Notes: generated by a model from the sequence alone, not told the origin. 64,000 nt of DNA from Asterias amurensis (GCF_032118995.1 NC_092666.1:5158501-5222500), one strand, 5' to 3'; counted from the stretch's first letter, positions 33,414-45,069 are shown. Made by a program: numbers and translations.

Positions 33414-33680
33414 TTTACAAGCTAGATCCCAGTGTAGCCGTTAACATCCCAATGTCAACACGCACACAAGTAAACTTTCAAGACGTTTTCTTAAGCCCAA
33501 GACAAAACAGGTGTCAAGGACATCCCTGTGTAGGAAGAAGCGTTCTTCGCCCAGGTCCGGTGAGAAGGTGGCTCGAAGTAGGGAGACGTCTCACAGTCGG
33601 GATTGAGAATCGACGAAATTGGAGGAAAATACACCCTGCAGAAGAATGGATACAATGAGGTGGCTGAGTGTAAGGTAACT
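33414..33680 (+). pseudogene. Exon-like block, possible Tudor-domain remnant split over frames
   Basis: A good acceptor (TTTCTTCTTACAG|A) opens a frame reading IYKLDPSVAVNIPMS. Further on, three overlapping pieces in three frames look related. They are VLRPGPVRR, then GEKVARSRE, then GDVSQSGLRIDEIGGKYTLQ followed by KNGYNEVAECK. In that order they resemble a Tudor fold (PGEKV.AR..GD then RIDEIGGKYT then NGYNE). ERCC6L2 proteins have an N-terminal Tudor domain, so this could be a frameshifted remnant of that exon. The reading is inference; a search with each frame is needed. Confidence 0.3.
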
Positions 33681-33719
33681 TTTACAAGATTCAAATCCAT
33701 CAAAGTCAACAATCGAGCA

Positions 33720-36300
33720 AAGCAGAGGTTACTTTGTGATTGGGATTAGTGTTGTGGGTCTTTTAAACATGGTTTTTTTAGGCTACTCTGATGTGGGGGG
33801 GGGATGTATCTGGCAGGCCTAATGCAGCAGAAAACTTGTCTGGTGGTTGATACTTATTGTATGATGAATAGTGTTATTGGTCATTTCAACTTGGTTGGAG
33901 GTACTTTCTCAGATGGCAAACCCAAGGAGAGGGGATAGAGGGTGTCTGGCAGGCAAAAAAGAGCAGACAATTTGTCTGGCTGTTGATCTTTTCTTTGAAA
34001 ATAGAGTTACTGGTCATATTCAACTTGGTTTAAAGTGGTTACTCCAATGTTGGGTGAGGGGGGGGCGTCTGCATTGTCTGGTCGCTGATACTATGTATTC
34101 GGTATACTTTTTTGGTAATTTCAACATGATTTCAGGTGGTTACTCTGACGGGGGGGAGGGGGGGGGTTGTCTGGTGGGCCTAATGCAGCAAAACATTTGT
34201 CTGGCGGCTCATACATGTATGTTGTTTAGGAAATAGTGTTTTTGGTCATTTCAATATTGTTTCATCGGGTGGTTCCTCCGATGTTGGGGGGGGGGGGTTG
34301 TATGGCAGCCTAAAGCGGCAGACAGTTTGTATGGCGGTTAATGCTTGTATGGAGAAAAGTGTTATTAGTCATTTCAACTTGGTTTTGACCAAGAGAGGGG
34401 AAGGGGGTGGTGTTCTAAGATGGTAAACCCAGGGAGGGGGGGGGGGTGGGTGTCTGGGCGCAAAATGCAGCAGACAATTTGTCTAGTGGCTGATACTTTT
34501 CATTGGCAATGCTGTTATCGTTCATTTGAACTTCGTTTCAGGTGGTACTTCGGGGGGTGGGGGGGGGGGGTGCTTTCCATGGCAGGCCTAATGCAGCAAA
34601 GCAGAGGCTACTTTGTATTGGGATTAGAGTTTTGGGTCACTTAAACATAGCTTCATGGGGCTCCTCTGATGTGGGGGGAGGTTTGGCTGGCCTAATGCAG
34701 CAGAAAACTTGTCTAGTGGTTGATGCTTGTATGAAGAATAGTGTTATTGGTCATTTTCAACTGCAGGTACTTTCTCAGATGGTAAACCCAGGGAGAGGGG
34801 ATATAGGGTGTCTGGCAGGCAAAATGCGGCAGACAATTTGTCTGGCTGTTGATCTTTTCATTGGGAATAGTGTTACTGGTCATATTCAACTTGGTTTCTA
34901 GTGGTTACTCCAATGTTGGGTGGGGGGTGTCTGCATCCTTACACAGCAAAACATTGTGTGGTGGCTGATACTATGTATCGGTATACTTTTTTTGGTCATC
35001 TTAACATGGGTTCAGGTGGTTACTATGACGGTTAACCCAGGGGGTGGGGAGGAGGGGGTGGTTGTCTGGCGGGCCTAATGCAACAAAACAGTTGTCCGGC
35101 GGCTTATACATTGTTTAGGAAATAGCGTTTTTGGTCATTTCAACATTGTTTCAGGTGGTTCCTCCGAGGGTGGGGGGGGGGGTGGGGGGGGGCCTAAAGC
35201 GGCAGACAATTTGTCTGGCAGTTAATGCTTGTACATGTTGTATGGAGAAAAGTGTTATTGGTCATTTCAACTTGGTTTTGACCCAGAGAGGGGGAGGGGG
35301 GTGGGTGTCCTTGGGGGCAAAATGCAGCGGACAATTTGTCTAGCAGTTGATGCTTTTCATTGGGATAGTGTTATTGGTCATTTCAACATGGTTTCAGATA
35401 GCTCCTCCGATGTTGGGGGAGGGAGGGGGTGTGTCTGGCGGGCCTAATGCAGAAGACATGTTGTTTGGTTGTTGATACTGGTTGGAAGAGTAGTGTTTTT
35501 ATTGGTCATTTCGACTTGCTGGGAGGTAGTTCCTCAGATGGTAAACCCAGGGAGGGGGCGGAGGAGGTATCTGGGCGCGCAAAATGCAGCAGACAATTTG
35601 TCTCGTGGTTGATACTTTTCATTGGCAATGGTGTTATTGGTCATTTGAACTTGGTTTCAGGTGGTTCCGATGGTGGGGGTGGGGGGGGGGGTGTTGTCCA
35701 TGGCAGGCCTAATGCAGCAAAGCAGAAGTTACTTTGTATTGGGATTAGTTTTTTGGGGTCATTTAAACATGGTTTCATAGGGCTCCTCCGATGTGACGGG
35801 GAGGGGTGTGTTTGGCTGGCCTAATGCAGCAGACAATTGATCTGGTGGGTGATACTTGTATGGAGATTAGTGTTGTTGGTCATTTCAACTTGGTTGCAGG
35901 TAGTTCCTCAGATGTTTAACCCAGAGAGGGGGGAGGGGGTGTCTGGGGGGCAAAATGCAGCGAACGATTTGTCTGGCTGTTGATCTTTTCAACTTGGTTT
36001 CAGGTGGTTCCTCCAATGTGGTCATTTCAGCATGGTTTCAGGTGGTTACTCTGATGGTTAACCCAGGAGGCAGGGAGGGGGGGGGGGGGGGGTTGTCTAG
36101 CGGGCCTAATGCAGCAAAACATTTGTCTGGCGACTCATACGTCGTATAGGAAATATTGATTTTGGTCATTTCAACATGGTTTTAGGTGGTTCCTCCGATG
36201 TTTGGGGGAGGGGGACGTGTCTGGCGGTTGATACTTCAACGAAGAATATCGTTACTGGTCATTTCGACTTGGTTTCAGGTGGTACCTACAATGTTTGATT
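33720..36300 (+). repeat. G-rich satellite with higher-order structure
   Basis: About 18-20 degenerate units of 110-150 bp, each built from a G run of up to about 20, GTGTCTGGCGGGCCTAATGC, a TGTCTGGC(T/G)G(T/C)TGATAC stretch, TGTTATTGGTCATTTCAACT and TTTCAGGTGGTTCCTC. A special unit starting AAGCAGAGGTTACTTTGT recurs at about 33720, 34597 and 35716, so groups of units have been duplicated together. The array sits inside the intron between two ERCC6L2-like exon blocks. Confidence 0.88.
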
Positions 36301-36540
36301 CAGCTCATGTGATGTTGTGTGTCCATGCGCCTCGGCAGACATCCATATCTGACTATGTCAAGTTATCCAGTAAATGTTCTTGTACTCAATTATTGGTACC
36401 TTGTTCGTTTGACCAAAGTGCTCTGGGCTACTGGATGAGACAAGGCCAACACAACTTATTGAAAAAGAGTCAAGGAACTGAGCTGTTATGTAGGTTTTTA
36501 ACAAATACAGATAGAGATGATGAATATTTAGCAGCATCAT
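36301..36540 (+). other. Open stretch of unknown nature
   Basis: A frame open across the satellite edge continues here with non-repetitive composition, including SISDYVKLSSKCSCTQ and LLKKSQGTELLCRFL, up to a MITE inserted at its TTAA. It could be an old coding fragment. No splice sites or family recognised. Confidence 0.2.
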
Positions 36541-36894
36541 TTAAAGACAGTGGACACTATTGGTAGTTGTCAAAGACCAGTCTTCTGTATCTCAACATCT
36601 GTATGCATAAAATAACAAAGTTGCGAGATATGAATAAAATAAAAAACACCCTTGTCACACGAAGTTGTGTGCCTTCAGATGCTTGATTTCCAAACCTCAA
36701 ATTCTAAACTAAGAGGTCTCGAAATCAAATTCGTGGAAAATTACTTCTTTCTCGAAAACTACGTCACTTCAGAGGGAGCCGTTTCTCACAATGTTTTATA
36801 CTATCAACCTCTCCCCATTACTCAATACCAAGTGAGGTTTTATGCTAATTATTTTGAGTAATTACCAATAGTGTCCAGTGTCCACTGCCTTTAA
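36541..36894 (+). mobile_element. TTAA-MITE family A
   Basis: TTAA-AGACAGTGGACACTATT start, central palindrome present, GTCCACTGCCTTTAA end. Small internal deletion near the left. Confidence 0.88.
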
Positions 36895-36966
36895 AGGCAG
36901 TGGACACTATTGGCAATTACTCAAAATAATTATCAGCATAAAACCTCACTTCGTAACGAGTAATGG
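36891..36966 (-). mobile_element. TTAA-MITE family A fragment, abutting
   Basis: Shares the TTAA of the preceding copy and begins AGGCAGTGGACACTATTGG in the opposite orientation. The junction CCACTGCCTTTAAAGGCAGTGG is thus palindromic. Only about 72 bp remain before a SINE. Confidence 0.85.
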
Positions 36967-37160
36967 CCTAGCAGTTAAGAGCGGCAGATTCAAGCTCTGG
37001 CGTTAGATCAGTAGAGTGTACGTAGGTTTGAGTCCTGGTCATTACACATGTTACACTTGTGTTCTTAAGCAAGACATGTAACCATAATTGCTTCATAAAA
37101 GTTGGGGAGGTAGTGCTTTCTGCTATTCCAGCCAGGCTTCAGATATATGATGTACACAAG
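36961..37160 (+). mobile_element. tRNA-derived SINE, sense
   Basis: A-box-like TGGCCTAGCAGTTAAGAG and B-box-like GGTTTGAGTCC spaced as in a tRNA promoter, then TTGTGTTCTTAAGCAAGACA and ATAATTGCTTC. These are the inverse of the body seen at 2280-2330. Confidence 0.75.
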
Positions 37161-37485
37161 CCTACATCTGTATGGACTGTAAAAGGGTTAATCCTGTAGA
37201 AAAATAGTTGTTTGTTGGCAATAACTTGAAGTGGCCTTCAGGCCATGTGTGTCTGGCGACACAAAAAATGTGTTGGCTGATAAGGCTTGATTGTTGTAAT
37301 TATTAGTAATGGTAATTGTTTTCATGTGCTATGTAGGTTTTTCCATCTTGCATCTTATTTATTTCAAGTGGCATTCTTGTAACTAGATGCAATTTTAGAC
37401 AAAACTCACAAACCATTTATGACTTGTAATTGAAAAACAATGAGCAACTCATCCTATCTTTGTTTTCTTTGTGACCACCCAGTAG

Positions 37486-37614
37486 GTTATTGTAACTATC
37501 AACCGATATTTGAGAGATTACCAAAGGGAGGGAGTGAAGTTCTTGTGCCAGCATTATAAGATGGGCGAGGGTGCTATATTGGGAGATGGCATGGGATTGG
37601 GAAAAACAGTTCAG
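37486..37614 (+). pseudogene. ERCC6L2: ERCC6L2-like SNF2 helicase exon (motif I)
   Basis: Forty-three codons between an AG acceptor (CCCAGTAG|GTT) and a donor CAG|GTACGA. The frame includes [17 protein letters not shown] and ends with the Walker A motif [15 protein letters not shown]2-family ATPases use this motif to bind ATP. The phrase [12 protein letters not shown] with the following histidine-tyrosine spacing matches my recollection of ERCC6L2, which acts in transcription-coupled and double-strand-break repair, better than other SNF2 proteins. The usual acidic residue before MGLGKT (DD or DE) is Gly here, a one-base change. It joins in phase 0 to 38440. Labelled a pseudogene because of the next exon and the missing remainder. 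Confidence 0.65.
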
Positions 37615-37670
37615 GTACGACTAAATACTTGTTATGAGTGTTAGGGCATCAAGCAGGAATATTATCTGCT

Positions 37671-38224
37671 TTAAAGACAGTGGACGCTATTGGTAATTGT
37701 CAAGGAACAGTCTTCGCACTTGGTGTATCAAAACATATGCATAAAAATACAGACATGTGAAAACTAGAGCTTAAATGGTCCTCGAAGTTGCAAGATATGA
37801 ATGAAATAAAAAACACCCTTGTCACATGAAGTTGTGTGCTTTCAGATGCTTGATTTTGAGACCTCAAATTCTAAATCTGAGGTCTTGGAAGTCAAATTCG
37901 TGAAAAATACTTCTTTCTCTTAAACTACGTCACTTCAGATGGAGCTGTTTCTCGCAATGTTTTATATTATATAACACCCAAGCTGATCCTTGCCATTTGA
38001 TTGCAGGATTGTCCGACACGTGTTAGCAAATAGTCTGAGGTCTCGAAATCAAATTCATGGAAAACTACTTCTTACTCAAAAACTATGTCATTTCAGAGGG
38101 AGCTGTTTCTCACAATGTTTCACAACGTTCTTTACTATCGAACTCTCCCCATTACTCGTCACCAAGTAAGGTGTTATGCTAATAACTATTTTGAGTCATT
38201 ACCAATAGTGTCCACTTCCTTTAA
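37671..38224 (+). mobile_element. TTAA-MITE family A with internal duplication
   Basis: Left end AGACAGTGGACGCTATTGG and right end GTGTCCACTTCCTTTAA. The segment CTGAGGTCT...CTGTTTCTC is present twice (about 37880-37960 and 38035-38115) around ~70 bp of unrelated sequence containing GATTGCAGGATTGTCC. Confidence 0.8.
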
Positions 38225-38439
38225 TGAGCATATGAACTTCTCTTTACAAGGATTTTCACATACTTATTTCTCTGCTCTCATTATTTTTTTTGTTCAGTAC
38301 CAACACCCACCACATTGATAGGTGCCCAGTCCTGCTGTGATTTATTTCGTTATTCATTTTTATTTCAACATATCTTGTAAAGTTTTGTATTCAGGGGGTG
38401 TTCCTAATTTATCATCCGTCTTCTTATCTGTATCTCCAG

Positions 38440-38521
38440 GTCCTTGCCTTTCTTTGAACCGTGCTTGGAAAGACTGGTACAGGGAAGACTGCCCAATACG
38501 CTTGCCACAGTTTTAAAGAAG
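38440..38521 (+). pseudogene. ERCC6L2: ERCC6L2-like exon with in-frame TGA
   Basis: TATCTCCAG|GTCCTTGCC continues the helicase frame as VLAFL, then TGA at 38455-38457, then TVLGKTGTGKTAQYACHSFK to a donor GAAG|GTATTG. In ERCC6L2 the equivalent segment after GKTVQ is a short helix of the type VISFLAAVL. The reading on both sides of the TGA thus fits the family and the stop replaces one residue. No exon with helicase motifs Ia-VI follows before RBM42 at 51062, only duplicated non-coding sequence. Alternatives are a sequencing error or a polymorphic nonsense allele, with later exons elsewhere because of misassembly. Confidence 0.55.
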
Positions 38522-39008
38522 GTATTGTTTACAATCGAATCCAAAAAATTCATATAATTCCTTCGGATTACAACAATAGCTGATGGTACTGTACTTGTTT
38601 GTAACAATAGAGAAAAAGAAAATAAATACAGACAAAATAATAGTTTGTGAAGATTGGTATAAAACCTTGTTGGTCTTTGACATTTTAAGGTTGATCTTAC
38701 TGGTTATAATTGTGCAGTATTTCTATCTTGTGTTACATTTTGGTTTATCTTATTTCATTGTCTTTTCTCATGTTGTTGTGTGTGTTTTTTTGGCATGTTC
38801 TTACTGTATTTTTAACCAAATAACTTTAATCAGTCAATCAATCAATCAATCACTCATTTAATGCTAGTTGTTCATCATACAGAGTGCGATACACAGTATA
38901 ACCTGCCGTTGATTTCACCAAACTCTTCCTAACTTAGGATTAATCTAATGGCTTAGGACCTAAGTTGGGATGAGATACTTGTCCTTACTCTAGATCGGGA
39001 TTAATCCC

Positions 39009-39341
39009 AGACTTGTGGACAAGTCGTTAAATCAGCCCCACGCGCTTAGATAGTGCTCTCGCGAGATCACTGCTCTCGCCCGAACTGATGGCTCCCCAAT
39101 TTCGACTCCTCAAAATGAGGAGTCGAAATCGGGGATCTCGCGATAGCCCTATCTCAGCGCGAGAGGCCGATTTAACGACTTGTCCACAAGTCTAGATTAC
39201 TCCTAGACTTGTGGACAAGTCCTTAAATCGGCCCCACTCGCTGAGGAGTCAAAATCGGGAGCCATCAGTTCGCGTGAGAGCAGTGATCTCGCGAGGGCAC
39301 TATCTCAGGGGGGCCGATTTAATGACTTGTCCACAAGTCTA
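39009..39341. mobile_element. Pair of palindromic MITEs (ACTTGTGGACAAGTC)
   Basis: Same pair as at 309-641, one base different. Confidence 0.75.
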
Positions 39342-39659
39342 GATTAATCCTAGCTTCTTTTTTTTAATTGCTGGCGTTTGCAGCAAATTTCGGGTCAGGA
39401 AAGTGTGTACTTGGGGAAATTGACATGGCAAGGCTCCCCACCATATCTCTGAATTACTTCAAGTTTACACTTCGTCATGGAGTCCTTGATCATGTTCCAT
39501 GCTTCTCCTCATTGAACCCCAGTCTCAACACTCATGGAGTGACAGGTCTTTTTCTTCAGCTTTGCCATGCATCTGGATAATCATCATCATCATCATCATC
39601 ATCGTCATCATCATTCCCTTAATACATTTATGGGGATGTTAAGCTGCCAAACCAATGGG

Positions 39660-40261
39660 TTCTAATGCTCTCCACCACAGCTGCCATGCCCAGACCCGAA
39701 GTCCGCAAGGTCGGCAGGGGCGGGATCTTCCCTGTGCGTCGACATTCAGCTTAATGGTCACATGGGAAGGTGTATCCTCTGGGATGTCCTCAATGACGGT
39801 GGTCTCCGAGATTGTTGCATTAGTGATGAAGTTGACAACTTGGGCTGAAGGCTTGGAGCCTTCCTGTGTTGTCTGCCCGGAGTGTCCATGTTTCTGAGCC
39901 AAAGAGTATGACGAGGAGGACACAGGTAGTAAATACCTTCAGCTTGGTTGTGAGCTTCAGGCGTTTGTTCCTCCAGACACAATCTCTGTGGCCAAAGGTG
40001 GATGAGGCAAGTCCAAGACGTCGGAGAATGTCGGGGGAGGATGAGCCTGAGGAATGGATGTCACAGTCGAGATACCTGAACTTCTGTGTAATTTGGACAG
40101 AGTTACCCTCAACGTTGACTGAAGCAGGTGTTTGGCGGAGGTTGGTACAGTTCTGGATCTTGGTTTTTGCCCATGATGTGTGCATTCCCATCATCTCAGC
40201 TTCTTCCTCGAATCTTTGGAGTGAGGAACAGTGCAGCATCGTACTGGCACTCTCTACCACT
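39660..40261 (-). pseudogene. LINE reverse-transcriptase fragment (dead), second copy
   Basis: On the minus strand the frame stays open from 40260 to 39823. It adds RLKLTTKLKVFTTCVLL and LFGSETWTL to the part seen in the left copy. There the same frame is closed by a small cluster of base changes (TCTCTGTGGCC here, TCTCATTGGCT there). This copy is therefore the less damaged one but still only a fragment. Confidence 0.78.
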
Positions 40262-40746
40262 TAATCTTGGATCTTTTCTTTGTACCACAAAATTTAAATC
40301 TAATCAAAACTTATCTTATGCCACAGGTTTTCAATTAGGACTAATTTTGTTGTGTCTGTTTTCTTTAATTTTGTTTTTGGTTTTTACTACGCCTTGAACA
40401 CCCAGCATGGTGGATATGTGCACATTACAAGACTTTAGTTTTATCATTACTCTTAGTTAATACCAGGCAGGCCAACCAAGGGTAATTTGGAAAAGAAAAA
40501 GAGCTAACACCAAAACAAACCCAGTCAATTATTTACTATATTTCTGTCGGATTTCTTTATTTTTCTTAGATAGTCAGCACCACATACTTCTTCGCAAGAG
40601 AGTACTCCTTCCAGCCAATCAAATGGAGCACTACAAGAAATCTCGCTTGGCCAATCAAAGCAAGCCTCTTATAAAATGAATGAAACAACAGTTCAGATTG
40701 GTCAGACACCTAGAGGAATCAGGAGGTATGATATTCAACCCTGAAC

Positions 40747-41103
40747 TAATGGTATAATAATAATAACAAGTTCTTGTATAGCGCATTTCACAATAAACTG
40801 TATCAATGCGCTTTACATTAGTCCCCAGGTCATTGAGCCAATAAACATCCCTTTAATCTTTCTCAGCTCCCATTAGGGAGTATACAGCCCTGAGCTGCCG
40901 TGGCGCTCCGAAAGCTTTTCATTCACAATATCAACCTCTACCCTGGCAGGTACCCATTTATACCCCTGGGTAAAAAGAAGCAATTATAGTAAAGTATCTT
41001 GCTCAAGGACACAAGTGTCACGACCGGGATTCGAACCCACACTCCGGTGAATTCAGGCAGAACTTGAATTCAATGCTCTCAACCACTCGGCAGCGACACT
41101 CTA
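40747..41103 (-). mobile_element. tRNA-derived SINE, antisense
   Basis: Duplicate of 2047-2403. The B box reads GGGATTCGAACCC, closer to a tRNA consensus than the left copy. Confidence 0.75.
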
Positions 41104-41337
41104 TGATAAACAAGTTTTATTTATCATTTCGAAAATTGGTGTGACTTCGAAGTAAAAGTAGTGACATTTTGTGAAGTTATAACACTTTCAAGTAGTGTGT
41201 ATTAATGGTTTTCAAATTCAAAAACAATCTGTTTATTATGTCTATAACACTCATGTATGCAACTATGGTGAAATTGGCGTTTCATGCATTTGTCACTTAT
41301 TATTATGTCCTGAGTAGCTCTGACATTATTTTATTAA

Positions 41338-41700
41338 AAAAGCACTGGACACTTTTGGTAATTGCTCAAAATAATTGTTAGCATAAAAACTTTTTTGGCA
41401 ACAAGCATTGGGGAGCTGTTGGGGAGCATTGTGATAAACAGCTCCCTCTGAAGTAATGTGGTTTTTTTAGAAAGAAGTTATTCTCACTGAAATAATTGAG
41501 TTTGATTTCATGACCTCAGAACTGATTTTGAGGTCTCAAATTCAGGCATCCGAAATCACACAACTTCGTGTGACAAGAGTTGTTTTCTCCCATTATTATC
41601 TCACAACTTCATAGTATGAACAGTTGAGTTCAAGATGTTGAGATACACCAAGTGAGAAGACTGGTCTTTGACAGTTACCAAAATGTGTTCAGTGTCTTTT
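41338..41700 (-). mobile_element. TTAA-MITE family A
   Basis: Duplicate of the copy at 2638-3000 with only a few substitutions. Confidence 0.8.
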
Positions 41701-41817
41701 TCTTGACAAGGTTAGATTGAAAATTGCAACCAAACTTTCTACTCAGTCCTGCTAGGGTCATTCTTTATTTGAAGAAATTAATCAATGTATTTTAATTCAA
41801 TTTTTTTTCTGTTTTAT

Positions 41818-42168
41818 TAAAGGCACTGGACACTAATGGCAATTACCTAAAATAATTGTTAGCAATGGAGAGCTGTTTAAACGGATCTCTCTGAAGTAAC
41901 GTAGTTTTTGAGAAAGATGTAATTTCTTGCTAAAATATTTGCATTGAATTCAAGACTTCAGCTGAGTTATCGGCTGATGTCTCAAATTCAAGCATCTGGA
42001 GCCCACAACTTTTGCGACAAGGGTGTTTTTTTCTTTCATTATTATCTTGCTAGCTCGATGACCAATTGATTTCAAATTTTGACAGGTTTGTTATTTTAAG
42101 CATATTTTGAGATACACCAATGAGAAAACTGGTCTTTGACAATAACCAAATGTGTCCAGTGCCTTTGA
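41818..42168 (-). mobile_element. TTAA-MITE family A
   Basis: Duplicate of the copy at 3118-3468. Confidence 0.85.
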
Positions 42169-43134
42169 ACATTTCAAATGTAAAGGCTAGTTTAATAATG
42201 TTTGATGCAACTTGTCCTCCGTCTTTATGCATTTAAATGTATGTAATAAGATTGTATTTCTGGCTTGATCTGCTGAAAGTCTTGCCATTCACAAGATGCC
42301 AAATGCAAAGTCTCTGTTTTAACTACCTGTAAATAAAGTAAGTTTTTAACCAGTTTAAAAAACGGGTTTAAATGTTACTTTTAATCTTTGGGCCACAACC
42401 CCTCTTGGGTTATAAACTTAGGCATGTTCTTATAAGATACAAAAACTTTTATTCAAAGGCCACTTTCACTATTTTACTATCACCCTGATATTGTTTCACA
42501 CTTAAATAACCATTTTCTCCTGCGTATAGGATGCCATGTATCTGAACTTCAAGGTAGACAACAAATCACATTTAGTCTTTCTGTGCGGCTCATTTTGCAT
42601 CTTTAAAATCTTAGAAATGAGAAAAACGAAACTAATTTTAACAAACAATTGATACGGAGGTAGGCTTTACACGTATATTGTTGAGCCGCCACATTTATTT
42701 GGTTGATTTTGCCTTACACTGTACATGCCAAGTACCTTGTATCCTGTATGCAGGAAAGGACTGAAAACAAATCACTGAAATCATTCTGATCGGTAAATTT
42801 TACTGTCCAAGTTCTTGGTCTTTGTTCTGTTTAACTGGGGTCCCTTGCTTAATTTTAGCATGGTTGTAAACTAGCAATGTTTAACAAAATCTTGCAAGAA
42901 CACTTGGGCAGTAGAAACAAATTGTTGTCCTTTCACATGACTACATTTTTGTAAAATTTAACAACCATGCTACAATTTAGCAATGGACCCTTGCTAAAAG
43001 TGCTCTCGTGTGAATTAAGCTTTAAGTGTGATCTGTAAACTCGAATAATACTTCTTGTTTGACTAGTCGATATGGTGCTCTCTAGGTGTCTGGAATTTTT
43101 GACATTCTCGTTTCTTGTTTCGTTTTTGTTTTAG

Positions 43135-43529
43135 TTAAAGGCAGTGGACACTATTGGTAAATTCTAAAGACTTCTCTTCACAGTTGGTGTATCTCCAACA
43201 TTATGCATAAATAAACAAAGCTGTGAAAATTAGAGCTCAATCGGTTGCCGAAGTTGCGAAATAATATTGAAAGAAAAAACACCCTTGTCACACGAAGTTG
43301 TGTGCTATCAGATGCTTGATTTCGAGACCTCAAATTCTAAATCTGAGGTCTCGAAATCAAATTCGTGGAAAAATACTTCTATCTCGAAAACTACATTACT
43401 ACATTACAGAGGGAGCCGTTTCTCACAATGTTTTATACAATCAACTTGTTTCCCATTACTCGTCACCAAGTAAGGTTGTATGTTAATAATTATTTTGAGT
43501 AACTACCAATAGTGTCCACTGCCTTTAAG
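43135..43529 (+). mobile_element. TTAA-MITE family A, full length
   Basis: TTAA at both ends, AGGCAGTGGACACTATTGG and GTGTCCACTGCC termini, complete central palindrome. More intact than its partner at 4435-4778. Confidence 0.9.
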
Positions 43530-43887
43530 CAACCAAAAAGTTATCTTAATAGTTTTGTTTTCACAAATCAACACTGAACACACACACAAAATAAATAAAT
43601 AAATAAATAAACAATAGGAGAGAAGAGAGATAGAAAAAAATAAGCTAAATAAATGTTGAATTAATTTAACAACAAAGAATACTTTTGGTACAAAGCAAAA
43701 TATTGTAGGAGAGTGTTTGATTTGATTCCTCAAAGACCACTTACTATAAAAACATTCAGTCTTTCTGATTAATTTCCAGTCTCTCCATAATTTGTCTTGA
43801 AAGATTGAGAGATTGGGTCAATTCTAAATCGGTATAAATGTATTGCTCGCCTAGGAAAATCAATTACATTTTAAACAAATCTTGGTT

Positions 43888-44140
43888 AAAAGCTCACGAC
43901 ACTACTGGCAATTATTCAAAATAATTGTAAACAAAAATAACAACTTACTTGGTAACGAGCAATGAAGTTGTCTTGAATTCAAGCATCTGAAAGCACACAA
44001 CTTGTGCGACAAGGGTGTTGTTTCCTCCATTATTCTCTCGCAACTTTGACGACCAATGAGCTTGAATTTTCACTGTTTTGTTACATGTATGTTATGCATA
44101 TGCTGAGATACACCTACCAAACGTGTCAAGCGCCTTTAAA
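43888..44140 (-). mobile_element. TTAA-MITE family A, deleted
   Basis: Partner of 5127-5379; keeps AGCATCTGAAAGCACACAAC and GCAACTTTGACGACCAATG. Confidence 0.65.
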
Positions 44141-44487
44141 CAAATTGTAACCAAACATGATAATATATTCAGAAGATCAATATTAGATTTTAATGTAAAA
44201 CTCATTCTTACTTATCTTTTTTCTAAAGTAAAAAACTTATGGCTAGTTGGCACAATAAGTGCACCATATCCTCAATATTATGGTTAAAAATGGTTCAATC
44301 TGGATAAAAACATCATTAACCATGAACCTATGAAGAAAGAAAATATGAAACCATCTGCAATTGACATCCTTTCGGAATTAAGCTTTCCGCTTATTCCAAA
44401 TTTTGAAAGGACCTCGAACTTTGTCCATTAATCTGTTGTTAAGAAGACTGATTGGGAAAATTATTATCTAGCAATGCTTCAATATTC

Positions 44488-44690
44488 AAGGCACTGGACA
44501 CCTTTGGTCAAAGACCAGGGCCCTACTTTATGGCTCTGCTTACCGCCGAATTCTGCCCTGACGATCACGATTCCCCGCTATTGCAAAGTCCGAGTTTCTG
44601 CGCTAGCCTTGTAAGCGTAGAGTGTCTAGTAACGCGGAGTACACACGCACATAAGCCAAAATAAGTGTTTATTCCAAGAAGTAGGGCCCT
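44488..44690 (+). mobile_element. Remnant of interrupted family A element
   Basis: AGGCACTGGACACCTTTGG start followed by AGGGCCCTACTTT. About 410 bp present in the left copy (5911-6329) are missing here, so only the first end and part of the insertion remain, rejoined to AGAAGTAGGGCCCTAGG. Confidence 0.6.
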
Positions 44691-44744
44691 AGGTATTGCG
44701 TTTGCTTTAAAATGGAAATCACACAGTGAGCGCAAAATCTGCCG

Positions 44745-45069
44745 TTAAAGGCAGTGGACACTATTGGTAATTGTCAAAGAATAGCCTTCACAGTTGGTGT
44801 ATCTCAACATCTGCATAAAATAACAAACCTGTGAAAATTTGAGCTCAATCGGTCATTGGAGTTGCGAGATAATGAAAGAAAAATAACCCTAGTCAGATTA
44901 AGTTGTGTGCGTTTAGATGGTTGATTTCGAGACCTCAAGTTCTAAATCTTAGGTCTCGAAATCAAATTCGTGGAAAATTACTTCCTTCTCGAAAACTATG
45001 GCACTTCAGAGGGAGCCGTTTCTCACAATGTTTTATACAATCAACCTCTCCCCATTACTCGTCACAAAG
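44745..45069 (+). mobile_element. TTAA-MITE family A, 3' truncated
   Basis: Partner of 6411-6820 but cut at CGTCACAAAGA, after which sequence equivalent to about 7013 follows directly. Confidence 0.8.

Noticed and set aside
33880..36150. Several 60-130-codon frames within the G-rich satellite
   Set aside because: All are translations of the satellite unit and change frame with each G-run length.
38455..38457. TGA read as selenocysteine in the ERCC6L2-like exon
   Set aside because: No selenocysteine is known in this family and no SECIS element was seen nearby; mutation or error is simpler.
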